Positions 52,827 through 62,939 of a stretch of 64,000 nt of DNA are shown one piece after another. Location: assembly GCF_000285495.1 (NCBI RefSeq), contig NZ_HE610976.1, forward strand, positions 490,480-554,479. The letters run 5' to 3'. The position numbers were made by a program, and so were the translations under genes. Numbering within the stretch: the stretch's first letter is position 1; each line of letters begins with the position of its first letter. This stretch comes from Oceanobacillus massiliensis str. N'diop (GTDB lineage Bacteria > Bacillota > Bacilli > Bacillales > Amphibacillaceae). The notes under the pieces were generated by a model. That model was not told the origin of the DNA. It was given only the letters and a program-made list of their open reading frames with translations, and searched no databases.

Positions 52827-54155
52827 TTATTCACCTGCATAGGCTCTTAATAGATATTGATTAATGCTTGCTTTGATACGTTCTAGTTTCCCTGATTCGT
52901 TTTTGATTTCGGTTAATCCAAGTGCATGCTCTTCTAATTTATGGAAGTCCGTATTTCCATTTACAATGTCGAGACCGATACCATCTTCAAAGCTCTTATA
53001 GCGATCTTCCACCAGACCATCAAGAACATTATCATCTATTAGTTTCTGTGCTACTTTCAGACCTACGGCGAAACTATCCATTCCAGCGATGTGTGCATGG
53101 AAAAGATCTTCCGGTTCGAATGATCCCCGACGAACTTTCGCATCAAAGTTAAGTCCTCCGCGACCAAGTCCACCATCATTTTTCAAGATTTCATACATTG
53201 CTAATGTTGTAGAATAAATATCTGTCGGGAACTCATCCGTATCCCATCCCAGTAATGGATGGCCTTGATTGGCATCAACAGATCCCAGCATTCCATGGAT
53301 TCTGGCATAGCGAAGTTCATGTTCAAATGTATGGCCGGCGAGCGTTGCATGGTTTGCTTCAATATTAAATTTAAATACATCCTGCAAATCATAGTTTTGT
53401 AAGAAAGCGAACCCGCTTGCCACGTCAAAGTCATATTGATGGGTTGTTGGCTCTTTTGGCTTTGGTTCAATTAGGAACTGTGCATCAAAGCCGATTTCAT
53501 TTGCATAATCTTTCGCCATATGGAAGAAACGGCCAAGATTATCCATTTCCAGCTTCATATCTGTATTGAGCAACGTTTCATATCCTTCACGTCCGCCCCA
53601 GAATACATAACTCTCTGCACCAAGTTCTTTTCCGACTTCCAATCCCTTTTTCACTTTTGCTGCTGCATATGCAAACACATCTGCATTGTTGGAAGAGCCA
53701 GCACCATGAACAAAACGCGGATGGGTAAAATTATTCACCGTATTCCATAGTAATTTCGTTTTGCTATCTTTCATGTATTCTTTAATCATTGCTACAATCG
53801 TATCCTGATTTTTATTGGACTCGCTAAGTGTCGATCCTTCTGGAGCAATGTCCACATCATGGAAACAGAAATACGGAACGTTCAGTTTTTCAAAGAATTC
53901 AAATGCTGCTTCTACTCGTGCTTTCGCAAGGTCCATCCCTTGAAATTTATCCCAAGGACGGATTGCAGATCCAACACCGAATGGGTCTGATAAATCTTCT
54001 GTAAATGTATGCCAGTAAGCTACACCGAAACGCAGAATTTCCTCCATTGTCTTTCCGTTTATTTTTTCCTCTGGATTATAGAATTTGAACGCAAATGGGT
54101 TGGTTGATGATGCACCTTCGAATTTAATGTTGGAAATGTTATTAAAATAAGCCAT
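52827..54155 (-). CDS. xylA: Xylose isomerase
   Basis: Converts D-xylose to D-xylulose; 442 residues, class II (long N-terminus) isomerase. Active-site His in [12 protein letters not shown] (near residue 101), metal ligands in [17 protein letters not shown] (Glu near 232) and [24 protein letters not shown] precedes the ATG. First gene of xylAB. The promoter carries an XylR-like operator and a cre-like site (54200-54265). Confidence 0.95.
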   Translation of the reverse strand: MAYFNNISNIKFEGASSTNPFAFKFYNPEEKINGKTMEEILRFGVAYWHTFTEDLSDPFGVGSAIRPWDKFQGMDLAKARVEAAFEFFEKLNVPYFCFHDVDIAPEGSTLSESNKNQDTIVAMIKEYMKDSKTKLLWNTVNNFTHPRFVHGAGSSNNADVFAYAAAKVKKGLEVGKELGAESYVFWGGREGYETLLNTDMKLEMDNLGRFFHMAKDYANEIGFDAQFLIEPKPKEPTTHQYDFDVASGFAFLQNYDLQDVFKFNIEANHATLAGHTFEHELRYARIHGMLGSVDANQGHPLLGWDTDEFPTDIYSTTLAMYEILKNDGGLGRGGLNFDAKVRRGSFEPEDLFHAHIAGMDSFAVGLKVAQKLIDDNVLDGLVEDRYKSFEDGIGLDIVNGNTDFHKLEEHALGLTEIKNESGKLERIKASINQYLLRAYAGE

Positions 54156-54199
54156 TCGTTTTCCTCCTAGAATTAGTATTTTAAATTTCTCTTCTCTAA

Positions 54200-54265
54200 T
54201 GTAAATGCTTTCAAAAAATAGTATAACACTTCATTCTTAGTTCGTCTATTAGATAAACAAAGTTT
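54200..54265 (-). promoter_or_regulatory. xylA promoter with XylR-like operator and cre site
   Basis: On the minus strand TAGACG (54248-54243), 17 nt, TATACT (54225-54220). The imperfect palindrome AACTTTGTTTATCTAATAGA then CGAACT (54265-54239) covers the -35 and matches the xylR/ABC intergenic operator. TGAAAGCATTTACA (54213-54200) is a cre-like site (one mismatch) just downstream of the -10, suited to CcpA blocking. Confidence 0.8.
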
Positions 54266-54358
54266 ATTTCATGTGGACTTTCTAGTATAGTAAAGGTGAT
54301 ACATTGACGTATAATGGCATTATATCGCCCACCCCCAATGATAAAGGAGGTCATATTT

Positions 54359-54979
54359 TTGAACGTTTTTAACAGTGCTATTTATAACATTTTAGAATGG
54401 ATCAGCCGATTCGCTTATGTCAACATCTTATGGACTCTTTTCACATTTGCTGGCGGCATCATTCTCGGTTTCTATCCATCTAGTATTGCCATGTTTGCCA
54501 TGGTTCGGGACTGGCTCCGAGGAAATACAGATAAACCTATGTTCAACACCTTTTGGAAATATTACAGGCAGGAATTTGTCAAAAGCAATCTGTTAGGATT
54601 GGTCCTTAACGTAATGCTGATTCTGATTGCCTTTGATATTTATTATATTCAAATGAATATCAATGAAAATCTGACATGGACCCATATCCCATTATTCGCA
54701 TTCATGCTGCTCATTGCCTTATTCTTGTACTATATTTTTCCAAGCTTTGTGCACTTTAGATTGAACGTGTTCCAATTGATTAGGAATGCCTTTTTGGTTA
54801 TGCTGATCAGCCCGATACATAGCTTTTTAATTACGGTGTCCCTTATTTCCAGCTATTTTATCTTCCGGGGTATTCCTGCTTTATTCTTTATTTTTGGTGG
54901 ACCTGCATATGCATTTATAACGACATGGATATGCTTGCATGCTTTCGATAGAATACAAAAAAGGCAGCAAATAGGCTAA
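54359..54979 (+). CDS. YesL/DUF624 family membrane protein
   Basis: 206-residue protein with four or five helices, family DUF624 (YesL-like), commonly found beside sugar ABC importers and glycoside hydrolases in bacilli, function unknown. It begins MNVFNSAIYNILEWISRFAY, with the conserved first amphipathic helix, then GFYPSSIAMFAMVRDWLRG. The start is TTG at 54359, with AAAGGAGG 8 nt before it. It is divergent from xylAB and may belong to the same regulon, since it faces the xylA operator. Confidence 0.8.
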   Translation: MNVFNSAIYNILEWISRFAYVNILWTLFTFAGGIILGFYPSSIAMFAMVRDWLRGNTDKPMFNTFWKYYRQEFVKSNLLGLVLNVMLILIAFDIYYIQMNINENLTWTHIPLFAFMLLIALFLYYIFPSFVHFRLNVFQLIRNAFLVMLISPIHSFLITVSLISSYFIFRGIPALFFIFGGPAYAFITTWICLHAFDRIQKRQQIG

Positions 54980-55059
54980 TCCTGTGTGATTAGGATATTA
55001 TTAAAAAAATCACCAATCCAAACGGAATAATGTTAATTTTTGCAAGTGAGTTACTATCT

Positions 55060-55220
55060 AAAAGCTGGGATGAGTGAGTGCTTCGTTGATTTCCGTTCCG
55101 AAAGTCGCACACCTTAGGGCACGGCTTCAGCCTCCTCGCGGAAAACCACCGCTGCGGGGTCTTCAGACACGTGCTTTTCCCGCAGGAGTCGACTTCCCTC
55201 CACTTCAATCAACCAGCTTA
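55060..55220. repeat. Bacillar hairpin repeat element, copy D
   Basis: Flanked by AAGCTGG and CCAGCTT. Internal TTCCGAAAGTCGCACACC, GGCTTCAGCCTCCTCGCGGA, GCGGGGTCTTCAGACACGTG and TTTTCCCGCAGGAGTCGACT match the bacillar element seen as copies A-C. The gap 54980-55485 otherwise has only a related GC-rich stretch (55280-55370) and the hairpin at 55412. Confidence 0.85.
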
Positions 55221-55411
55221 TTAGCGGGAAGCTATCTCCATTTGGGTTTGGCATATTCGCCTTCGCATACTAGGAAGCAAAATTACCAATCTAGCGCAGG
55301 AAAATACGAAGATTCCGGCGGGAGACTCAGCAGTCATCTAAGGTGCGAAATGTGAATTCCCGGAGCTGTAATAAATACGCCTTCCATTAATGGTTCATTA
55401 CGAAAACATCC

Positions 55412-55457
55412 CAAAGTAAAATCCCAAACTGATTTGCATCGTTCTGATTTTACTTTG
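55412..55457 (-). terminator. Terminator-like inverted repeat after the sugar ABC operon
   Basis: CAAAGTAAAATC / GATTTTACTTTG perfect 12-bp arms with a 22-nt loop, 29 nt past the stop codon at 55486. AT-rich stem, so efficiency is uncertain. Confidence 0.6.
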
Positions 55458-55485
55458 ACTTAAATATTTTCCCCGCTTTTTTTCT

Positions 55486-56307
55486 TTATCCTTTTACAGC
55501 ACTTGCCGAAATTCCTTCCATAATCTTATTGCTGAAGAAGAAGAAAGCAATGATTATTGGCAGTACACTTATGACCAATGTCGCTCCAATTGCTCCCCAA
55601 TCTGTCATATACTGTCCGATAAAGTTTTGGATTCCTACTGTCAGGGTTTTATATTTATCAGAGCTGATAAATGTATTCACAAAGACAAACTCATTCCAGT
55701 TATAGATCATGTTGATAATTACGGTTGTTGACATGATAGGTGCTGATATCGGAAGAATAATCCGGAAAAATAAACGATGGATCGAACTTCCATCAATAAT
55801 CGCAGCCTCTTCAATTTCGCGTGGAATCGTTGTATAAAATCCAAGCAATATCATAACCGTTATCGGCAGATTATATGTTGTATAGGTGAGGACGATTGAC
55901 AATGGATTATCGATTAAATTTACATTCAAAAACATATTGTATAACGGAATCAATGCGGAATGGATAGGAATCATTAGACCTACCATGATGATGCCCAATA
56001 CTAGATTGCTATATTTCCACTTCATTCTCGTAATAGCGAAGGTTGCCATACTTGCAATAAGAATGGTCAGTATGGTAGCGGCAGCCGTTATCCAAATGCT
56101 ATTCCAGAAATAAGTGCCAATTCCACCTTCAAATACTTTTAGATAATTTCCCCATTTTGGATCTGTCGGCAATCCAAATGGATTCCCAGCAAAGATCTCC
56201 TGATTATTTTTTAAGGAGAACATAAACAGCCAGATAATTGGGAAGACCTGAAACACAGCGACAAGACCTAAACAAACATACAGTATAAAATAACCGATTC
56301 GTCCCAT
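55486..56307 (-). CDS. Carbohydrate ABC transporter permease (MalG type)
   Basis: Inner membrane subunit of 273 residues with six helices. The EAA loop is clear as EIEEAAIIDGSSIHRLFFRI near residue 165, the contact site for the ATPase. N-terminal helix FILYVCLGLVAVFQVFPII is typical of MalG/LacG. It forms the channel with the MalF-type protein encoded 15 nt upstream. No ATPase is in this cluster, so a shared MsmX-like ATPase encoded elsewhere is expected. Confidence 0.92.
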   Translation of the reverse strand: MGRIGYFILYVCLGLVAVFQVFPIIWLFMFSLKNNQEIFAGNPFGLPTDPKWGNYLKVFEGGIGTYFWNSIWITAAATILTILIASMATFAITRMKWKYSNLVLGIIMVGLMIPIHSALIPLYNMFLNVNLIDNPLSIVLTYTTYNLPITVMILLGFYTTIPREIEEAAIIDGSSIHRLFFRIILPISAPIMSTTVIINMIYNWNEFVFVNTFISSDKYKTLTVGIQNFIGQYMTDWGAIGATLVISVLPIIIAFFFFSNKIMEGISASAVKG

Positions 56308-56322
56308 TATACAGACCTCCCT

Positions 56323-57201
56323 TTAATATTGAATTTCCTCTTTGGTAGCTGTTGCTTTTCGAATAATCACGGTAACAATCAGTGTTATAATCAATAGCAG
56401 GAAGCCTATTGCACTTCCATAACCAAAGTCATAACTTGAAAATGCCAATTTATACATATAGGATGCCATAACTTCACTGGCACCGTTTGGCCCGCCGCCT
56501 GTCATGACATAAATCAGATCGAAATATTTCAAAGAACCAACAATGGCTAGAACAATGGTTACTTTAAAAACACTCATAATCAATGGAAATTTGATCTTTA
56601 AAGCAATCTGCATTGGTGTTGCTCCATCAATTTTCGCTGCTTCTATTAATGATTCCGGTATGTTCTTCAGTGCAGCATAATAAATCAGGATATAGAACCC
56701 GGCATATTGCCATATAATCGGAACAAATATGGAATAAAGGACAATCGATGGATCTGCCAGCCATGAGGGAGGATTATCAATACCCAGTCCCATTAAGATA
56801 CTATTCAGCATCCCATTTGAAGGGTTATAAATCTTAATCCAAAGCTGGGCAATTGCCACGGAAGATAATAGCATAGGAATTAAGTATATTTTCCTCAAAA
56901 AGTTTGCTCCTTTTATTTTCGAAGCCAATATCAAAGCCACTGCTAGATACAGAATTAAGCTCAGTGCAGAAAACAGCGCTAGTAAAAAGGAATGCAATGT
57001 ACTATCCCAAAACTTAGCGTCCTGAAGTGCATTTGTATAATTCTCCAATCCGATAAACTCCATCGCACCGATTCCATCCCAATTCATTAACCCGAAGTAT
57101 CCTGATAGAATTAAAGGAATACCAATGAGAATAAGTATTAGCAGCAGTGCAGGAAGCGTATATAATGCAATAATCCATTTATTGGACATTACTCTATTCA
57201 T
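56323..57201 (-). CDS. Carbohydrate ABC transporter permease (MalF/UgpA type)
   Basis: Membrane subunit of 292 residues with six helices. The EAA loop is SLIEAAKIDGATPMQIALKI (near residue 195). The N-terminal helix (ALYTLPALLLILILIGIPLI) and GGPNGASEVMASYMYKLAFS near the C-terminus match sugar importers. The ATG at 57201 follows GGGG by 9 nt. It is separated from the upstream binding-protein gene by a hairpin that may lower permease expression. Confidence 0.92.
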   Translation of the reverse strand: MNRVMSNKWIIALYTLPALLLILILIGIPLILSGYFGLMNWDGIGAMEFIGLENYTNALQDAKFWDSTLHSFLLALFSALSLILYLAVALILASKIKGANFLRKIYLIPMLLSSVAIAQLWIKIYNPSNGMLNSILMGLGIDNPPSWLADPSIVLYSIFVPIIWQYAGFYILIYYAALKNIPESLIEAAKIDGATPMQIALKIKFPLIMSVFKVTIVLAIVGSLKYFDLIYVMTGGGPNGASEVMASYMYKLAFSSYDFGYGSAIGFLLLIITLIVTVIIRKATATKEEIQY

Positions 57202-57233
57202 AGCATTCAACCCCATCGTTTTATTTAAAATGA

Positions 57234-57270
57234 GAAAAGGACAACCCAGATTCCAGGATATGTCCTTTTC
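57234..57270 (-). promoter_or_regulatory. Intercistronic hairpin between binding protein and permease genes
   Basis: GAAAAGGACA / TGTCCTTTTC perfect 10-bp arms with a 17-nt loop. Such hairpins after a binding-protein gene commonly protect the upstream mRNA and attenuate downstream permease genes. Confidence 0.75.
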
Positions 57271-57297
57271 GAAGTAACTGGATAATTTGTTTAATCG

Positions 57298-58596
57298 TTA
57301 TTCTGCTGCAAGTGCGTCCTCATGCTGCTTGGCAAATTCCTCAGGTGTTATATCATTTCCTAATAATGCCTGAATCATATCCAAGTGCACTTGTGCAGTA
57401 CCCGCGCTCATTTGTACATCGGCATATAATGTAATATTTGTTGCTGTATTAAGATCTTCTAAAACATCTACATACATTTGCGGAAGATCCAAAGAGGCTG
57501 CATCTACCTTCGTTGCAGGAATAATCCCTACATCAGTAACGGCCCTTTCTCCCCATTGCTCCACAAAGTAGGAAGAAAATGCTTTTGCCTCTTCCTTGAC
57601 ATCGGAATTTTCAGAAACAAATAACCCTACTCCAGGACCACCGACATAACTATTCGTATCTCCATTCCCATCAACAGTCGGGAATTGGAAGTACCCTACT
57701 GAATCTCTAAATTCCTGCGGTATATCTTCATTTGTTGTGAAATTCGGAAGATCCCACGTCGCAATTAAGTACATTGCGGCCTGTTCACTCATAAACATGC
57801 TTTTTGCTTCTTCATCAGCAAGACCGTTAAATCCATTAACAAATGAGTCTGAATTAACCATTCCTTGTAATTCTTCGGCTGCAGCCACTAAAGCAGGGTC
57901 TTCAAAGGAACCGCTGCGATCGATTGCTTTCGTCAACACATCAGCACCGCCGATTCTATCTGCTAGATACATATACCACATTGAACCTGTCCAAGCATCT
58001 TTATTTCCAAGTGCAATTGGTTCTACACCATTATCTTTCAATGTTTGGATAACATTCTCTAATTCTTCCATTGTTTGTGGTTCTTCCAAACCATATTCGT
58101 TAAAGATTGCTTTATTGTAGAAGATGGTGGAAATGTTCAGTTCCAGCGGCAGGCCATACGTTTGACCATCAATTGCAAAGGCTTCCGTTGTTCCTGCTAC
58201 AAAACTATCCGATAAACCGCTTTCAATTGTGTCATCCAAAGGAGCGAACATCTTCCCATCAACATACGGCTCCAGATATCCCGCCGCCCATGTCATACCG
58301 ACATCCGGTAATTCATCCGAAGTGGATAATACTTTAATCTTGTCTTTGTACTGTTCGTTGCTTAATACTTCAACATCTACTTTAATATCTTCATTTTCCT
58401 CTTCAAAATCGGCAATGATTTCGTTTACAATTTTATAATGCTGTGCAGAACTTCCTTCAGGCCATAGATGCATGAATTTTACTGTCTTACCATCCCCGCT
58501 TGCAGAGCTGGAATCACTGGAACCACTGCATGCCGCAAGTACTAATACAGAAATCAAGACAATAAACGACAATGTAACCGCTTTCTTTGTTTTCAT
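57298..58596 (-). CDS. Sugar ABC transporter substrate-binding lipoprotein
   Basis: Extracellular binding protein of 432 residues, family 1 (MalE-like) solute-binding fold. Lipobox VLVLAACSG (Cys near 23). Mature start KTVKFMHLWPEGSSAQHYKI; LPLELNISTIFYNKAIFNEYG near 130 and SMFMSEQAAMYLIATWDLP near 250 are family features. Its promoter is shared head-to-head with xylR and covered by an XylR-like operator, and xynB is near, so xylo-oligosaccharides are the likely ligand. AGGGGGTTAAACA precedes the ATG. Confidence 0.92.
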   Translation of the reverse strand: MKTKKAVTLSFIVLISVLVLAACSGSSDSSSASGDGKTVKFMHLWPEGSSAQHYKIVNEIIADFEEENEDIKVDVEVLSNEQYKDKIKVLSTSDELPDVGMTWAAGYLEPYVDGKMFAPLDDTIESGLSDSFVAGTTEAFAIDGQTYGLPLELNISTIFYNKAIFNEYGLEEPQTMEELENVIQTLKDNGVEPIALGNKDAWTGSMWYMYLADRIGGADVLTKAIDRSGSFEDPALVAAAEELQGMVNSDSFVNGFNGLADEEAKSMFMSEQAAMYLIATWDLPNFTTNEDIPQEFRDSVGYFQFPTVDGNGDTNSYVGGPGVGLFVSENSDVKEEAKAFSSYFVEQWGERAVTDVGIIPATKVDAASLDLPQMYVDVLEDLNTATNITLYADVQMSAGTAQVHLDMIQALLGNDITPEEFAKQHEDALAAE

Positions 58597-58642
58597 TGTT
58601 TAACCCCCTGGTTTTTTTACTTATAACTTATAAGCTATCATC

Positions 58643-58714
58643 ATAATAACAAAGGTCACATCGTTTGTCTAGTGGATGAACAAAGTTTATAATGAAAGAA
58701 TAACATGCTATACT
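58643..58714. promoter_or_regulatory. Divergent xylR/ABC promoter region with XylR-like operator
   Basis: Minus strand (ABC operon): TAGACA (58671-58666), 17 nt, TATTAT (58648-58643). Plus strand (xylR): TTTATA (58686-58691), 17 nt, TATACT (58709-58714). Between them TTTGTCTAGTGGATGAACAA then AGTTTAT (58664-58690) closely matches the xylA operator, so one repressor could silence both directions. Confidence 0.75.
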
Positions 58715-58746
58715 TGCTAAAAATATTGCGAAAGAGTTGAACATCT

Positions 58747-59952
58747 ATGAAAGAAAACAAAACATGGAACCAGCATGTTGTTAAGAAGGAAAATAAATCT
58801 TTAGTCCTGGAAAAGATTATGGAAAACTCCCCTATCTCCAGAGCAGCCATCGCGAATTTGACCGGTTTGAATAAAGGCACGGTATCTTCTTTAGTCAATG
58901 AGTTACTAGATGAGCATTTTATTACAGAGTCTGGTCCAGGTAAATCAAACGGCGGAAGAAGACCTGTCATTCTGGAATTCAATCAATTAGCTGGATATTC
59001 CATTGGTATTGATTTGGGAGTTAATTATATATTGGGGGTGTTAACTGACCTAAAGGGGAATATTTGCCATGAAGAAACGGTAACGATCAACGAGTTGAAT
59101 TTTGAAGAGATTAACAAAGAAATCATTAACATTATCGACACTCTTACGAAATCAGCTCCGCCAAGTGCTTACGGTATTGTCGGAATCGGTGTCGGGGTAC
59201 CTGGGGTTGTCAACAAGGAGGGCAAAATCCTACTTGCCCCGAACCTTGATTGGAGAAATGTCGAACTAAAAGAGCTTCTTGAGAAACAATTCCATGTCCC
59301 TGTACTCATTGAGAACGAGGCAAATGCAGGAGCCTATGGTGAGAGGAAGTTCGGTGTCGGCAAAGATTATAACAACATCATCTATGTGAGTGTAGGAATT
59401 GGCATTGGGGTTGGACTGATTTTAAACGGTGAACTCTATAAAGGCAATAATGGATTTTCTGGTGAATTTGGGCACATGACCATCGAACTTGACGGTCCAA
59501 AATGCCGTTGCGGAAATGTTGGTTGCTGGGAATTGTATGCGTCTGAGAAGGCTCTGCTGGAAAATGCAAAGCGCAATGGAGTAAAACTGCCAAAAAACGA
59601 AGCTATTTCGCTGGACTCCCTCATTGACCTTGCCAAAGAAGGAGATGCTGCAACCGGCCGTTTATTAGAAGACATAGGGAAATATTTAGGTGTTGGACTG
59701 AATAACATCATAAATATTTTCAACCCAGAGCAAGTCATAATCGGGAACCGTATGGCTGCGGCAGAATATTGGTTAAAGGAGCCATTGGATAATTGGATCT
59801 ACGACCAAACACTTTGGTTCAGCCAAAAAGATTTGCAAATTGACTTTTCGGCACTGCGGACCCATTCAACTGCTTTAGGAGTTGCTGCCTTTTCCGTAGA
59901 AAAGTTTTTGACTAATGGCCCGAATCATGCGATTACAGTAATGAACAAATAG
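58747..59952 (+). CDS. xylR: ROK family xylose repressor XylR
   Basis: Transcriptional repressor of 401 residues. Winged helix N-terminus (about 15-75; ISRAAIANLTGLNKGTVSSL recognition region) fused to a ROK sugar-binding domain: IGIDLGVNYILGVLTDLKGN, IENEANAGAYGE, and the zinc motif CRCGNVGCWELYASE (near 258-266). It is released by xylose in bacilli. It is divergent from the ABC operon and upstream of xynB. The ribosome binding site is weak (AAAGAG), which fits low repressor levels. Confidence 0.92.
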   Translation: MKENKTWNQHVVKKENKSLVLEKIMENSPISRAAIANLTGLNKGTVSSLVNELLDEHFITESGPGKSNGGRRPVILEFNQLAGYSIGIDLGVNYILGVLTDLKGNICHEETVTINELNFEEINKEIINIIDTLTKSAPPSAYGIVGIGVGVPGVVNKEGKILLAPNLDWRNVELKELLEKQFHVPVLIENEANAGAYGERKFGVGKDYNNIIYVSVGIGIGVGLILNGELYKGNNGFSGEFGHMTIELDGPKCRCGNVGCWELYASEKALLENAKRNGVKLPKNEAISLDSLIDLAKEGDAATGRLLEDIGKYLGVGLNNIINIFNPEQVIIGNRMAAAEYWLKEPLDNWIYDQTLWFSQKDLQIDFSALRTHSTALGVAAFSVEKFLTNGPNHAITVMNK

Positions 59953-59980
59953 TCAGCCATAGCTGACAGCATCGAAATAT

Positions 59981-60030
59981 TTAAGGTCTATAAATCCGGC
60001 AGCAGATAGCTTCTGGTTTTATAGTCTTAA
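59981..60030 (+). terminator. Imperfect terminator of xylR
   Basis: TTAAGGTCTATAAATCC pairs imperfectly with GGTTTTATAGTCTTAA around a 17-nt loop. A smaller GTCAGC/GCTGAC hairpin overlaps the xylR end (59952-59967). Confidence 0.5.
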
Positions 60031-60038
60031 AACAAAAA

Positions 60039-60050
60039 GAAAACGCTTTC
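60039..60050 (+). promoter_or_regulatory. cre site upstream of xynB
   Basis: GAAAACGCTTTC, a perfect palindrome matching the cre core, 47 nt before the xynB start. It implies glucose repression through CcpA. Confidence 0.7.
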
Positions 60051-60096
60051 TATCCTTATGGTTTCTTAAAAAATATTACAATGAGGTGGATTTAAA

Positions 60097-61710
60097 ATGA
60101 CAAAAATTCAAAACCCTATCCTGACTGGATTTCACCCTGACCCATGTATTTGCCGTGCTGTGGAAGATTACTATATAGCCGTATCTACATTCGAATGGTT
60201 TCCAGGTGTTGGCATCTACCATTCGAAGGATTTAAAAAATTGGCGGCTAATATCCAGACCATTAAATCGGCTGAGCCAGCTAAACATGCTGGGAAACCCC
60301 GATTCAGGCGGCATTTGGGCACCTGCCCTGTCCTATAGTGACGGAAAGTTTTGGCTGATTTATACAGATGTCAAGGTTACGGATGGTCAATGGAAGGACA
60401 GTCATAATTATCTGGTTACATGTGACACGATTGATGGTGATTGGTCTGAGCCGATTCATATGAATAGCTCTGGATTCGATCCTTCCCTATTCCATGACAC
60501 AGATGGGAAAAAATACTTTTTGAATATGCTTTGGGACCACCGCGTCGGGAATCATAATTTTAATGGGATTGTTTTACAGGAGTATCATGCTGAAAGTCAA
60601 AAACTTGTCGGCAAGAAAGAGATTATTTTCAAGGGAACTGACATTAAGCTTACAGAAGCACCACATCTCTATAAAATAAATGGCTATTACTATCTGCTGA
60701 CTGCAGAGGGCGGCACCGTATATGATCACCAGGCAACCATCGCCCGGTCTAAAGATATCTGGGGCCCATATGAAGTGCATCCTGAAAACCCATTAATAAG
60801 TTCCATGCAGCATCCAAGAAATCCATTGCAAAAAGCCGGTCATGCCTCAATCGTACATACGCATACCGATGAATGGTTTTTGATGCATTTAGTTGGACGT
60901 CCCTTACCAAAAGAAAATCAGCCATTGCTTGATCCAAGAGGATATTGCCCTCTAGGAAGAGAAACTGCCATTCAACGATTGGAATGGAGAAACGATTGGC
61001 CATTTGTCGCAGGTGGAAATCAGCCTTCACTTGAAATAGAAGGGCCCGATATGGAAGAAGTAAGATGGGAAAAGGATTATGATGAAAAGGATGATTTCGA
61101 TTCCGAAACATTGAATCCCCATTTTCAGACGTTACGTATTCCATTAGGTGAAGAAACCATATCGTTAAAAGATAATCCAGGCCATTTACGAATTTACGGT
61201 AAGGAATCCCTTACCTCTAAATTCACGCAAGCATTTGCAGCAAGAAGATGGCAGCATTTTAATTTTACAGCAGAGACAAAGGTAGCATTCCGACCAGATT
61301 CATTCCAGCAGGCAGCCGGACTAGTAAACTATTATAATACACAAAACTGGACTGCCCTGCATATCACTTGGGATGAAGAAAAAGGGAGAATACTTGATTT
61401 GACAACCTGTGATAATTTTACATTTGACCGCCCGCTTAAAGGTAAGGAAATTGAAATTCCAGATGATGTGGAATATGTTCACCTGCGCGTAGAGGTTAAA
61501 ACAAATATCTATCAGTATTCTTACTCATTCGATGGCCAAATCTGGGAATTGATTCCGGTTGATTTATATGCTTATAAACTTTCGGATGACTATATTCAAG
61601 GAGGCGGATTCTTTACAGGGGCATTTGTAGGAATGCAGTGCCAGGATACTTCCGGTGAGCATCTGCACGCTGATTTTGACTATTTTCTTTATCAGCCAGC
61701 GGGAGAATAG
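60097..61710 (+). CDS. xynB: Beta-xylosidase, glycoside hydrolase family 43
   Basis: Releases xylose from the non-reducing end of xylo-oligosaccharides; 537 residues, no signal peptide, so it acts in the cytosol on imported oligomers. The five-bladed propeller holds the general base Asp in GFHPDPC (near 14), the pKa-modulating Asp in [11 protein letters not shown] (near 128) and the general acid Glu in [10 protein letters not shown] (near 187). A C-terminal beta-sandwich (about 325-535) includes [20 protein letters not shown]. It closely resembles B. subtilis XynB. GAGGTGG precedes the ATG. Confidence 0.95.
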   Translation: MTKIQNPILTGFHPDPCICRAVEDYYIAVSTFEWFPGVGIYHSKDLKNWRLISRPLNRLSQLNMLGNPDSGGIWAPALSYSDGKFWLIYTDVKVTDGQWKDSHNYLVTCDTIDGDWSEPIHMNSSGFDPSLFHDTDGKKYFLNMLWDHRVGNHNFNGIVLQEYHAESQKLVGKKEIIFKGTDIKLTEAPHLYKINGYYYLLTAEGGTVYDHQATIARSKDIWGPYEVHPENPLISSMQHPRNPLQKAGHASIVHTHTDEWFLMHLVGRPLPKENQPLLDPRGYCPLGRETAIQRLEWRNDWPFVAGGNQPSLEIEGPDMEEVRWEKDYDEKDDFDSETLNPHFQTLRIPLGEETISLKDNPGHLRIYGKESLTSKFTQAFAARRWQHFNFTAETKVAFRPDSFQQAAGLVNYYNTQNWTALHITWDEEKGRILDLTTCDNFTFDRPLKGKEIEIPDDVEYVHLRVEVKTNIYQYSYSFDGQIWELIPVDLYAYKLSDDYIQGGGFFTGAFVGMQCQDTSGEHLHADFDYFLYQPAGE

Positions 61711-61860
61711 ACGGGCATAGCTTAGGGTTAGCCAGTTTCAGGCACTCGTATCAAGGCAGAGAAAAGCGCTAAAAAATTGAAAAGAGAAAAGACTAAAAAT
61801 CGAAAAAAGAAAAGACCTAAAAATCCAAGGTCCTGCAGCAAGACTTTATGAATCCAACTA

Positions 61861-61908
61861 AAAAAGTAACCTATCCTGAACTTTTGTCAGTGGGACGGTT
61901 ACTTTTTT
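61861..61908 (+). terminator. Terminator of xynB
   Basis: AAAAAGTAACC / GGTTACTTTTTT 11-bp stem, 25-nt loop, T6. The 61711-61860 stretch before it is A-rich with short direct repeats (GAAAAGACTAAAAATCGAAA-like) and has no gene. Confidence 0.8.
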
Positions 61909-61996
61909 GCTGCTTGCAATAATATACGCAACTGGTTCAGTCCAAGACTGGTCTTCCAATGAAGAAATCTTTGGCTAGCTGCTTGACATATCCAAT

Positions 61997-62848
61997 CTAT
62001 AAAACCACCAATGACATTGCGCCCCTAACCCCCTGAGCATCACCGAGCTCAGGCGCCACAATAAACTTGTCCACTTCCCCTACATCAATATAGCCATTCA
62101 TCATTTCCACTAAATGACGGCGAATCAATGGATATAGTCCTTCCTGCTTCAACACTCCGCCACCTACGATAATTCGTTCGGGATATAGGGTGACCGTATA
62201 ATTCATGATTGCCTGCGCAAGATAATACGCTTCCATTTCCCACACATTCTCATTATCCACCAATAATGCACCCTTCGTTCCATAACGTGCTTCGATTGCC
62301 GGTCCTGAAGCTAGGCCTTCCAAGCAATTTCGATGATATGGACAGCCACCTTCAAAAGGATCATCCGGATGCTGCCTTACAAAAATATGCCCCATTTCGG
62401 AATGATTTTTCCCTTGGAAAATCCTCCCGTCCTGTACTAAGCCTGCACCAATTCCCGTACCTACAGTTATATATAAACAGCTGCCCACATCTCTTCCGGC
62501 ACCATATTTATATTCAGCTGAGCAGGCTGCATTTACATCGGTATCAATAAAGATAGGAATATCAAAATCCTTCTTTAAGCTGCCTAGCAGATTATAATTC
62601 TTCCATTTTATTTTAGGAGTATTTAAGATCATGCCGTATGAAGTGCTGTCTTTATTCAAGTCTATCGGTCCGAAGCTCCCCACTCCCAGAGCTTCAATTG
62701 GATGATGGTTAAAAAATTCTTTCACGTCATTTAGAGTTTCCTCCGGGTTCCGCGTAGGAAAGCTAACTTTTTCGATTATATTTCCTTTTTCATCTCCGAC
62801 CGCACAAACAAATTTTGTCCCTCCAGCTTCGATGCCGCCTAGTAACAT
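61997..62848 (-). CDS. ROK family sugar kinase (fructokinase-like)
   Basis: Cytosolic ATP-dependent kinase of 283 residues. N-terminal phosphate loop LLGGIEAGGTKFVCAVGDE, catalytic Asp in IFIDTDVNAACSAEYKYG (near 102), TVGTGIGAGLVQDG, and a zinc site of the fructokinase type (GHIFVRQHPDDPFEGGCPYH then NCLEGLASG). This resembles GmuE/ScrK/YdhR, which phosphorylate fructose or mannose. The ATG at 62848 is 9 nt after GGAGG; the ATG at 62857 abuts it. The next gene upstream on the strand is a Gfo/Idh oxidoreductase, possibly in the same unit. Confidence 0.9.
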   Translation of the reverse strand: MLLGGIEAGGTKFVCAVGDEKGNIIEKVSFPTRNPEETLNDVKEFFNHHPIEALGVGSFGPIDLNKDSTSYGMILNTPKIKWKNYNLLGSLKKDFDIPIFIDTDVNAACSAEYKYGAGRDVGSCLYITVGTGIGAGLVQDGRIFQGKNHSEMGHIFVRQHPDDPFEGGCPYHRNCLEGLASGPAIEARYGTKGALLVDNENVWEMEAYYLAQAIMNYTVTLYPERIIVGGGVLKQEGLYPLIRRHLVEMMNGYIDVGEVDKFIVAPELGDAQGVRGAMSLVVL

Positions 62849-62939
62849 GGTATCCATCCTCCAATCACTTTTTTGGAAAGTCTTTCATTTCATTAGAGTT
62901 CTAACACGTTTCTATTTACCTTGCACAAAGGTTATCACA

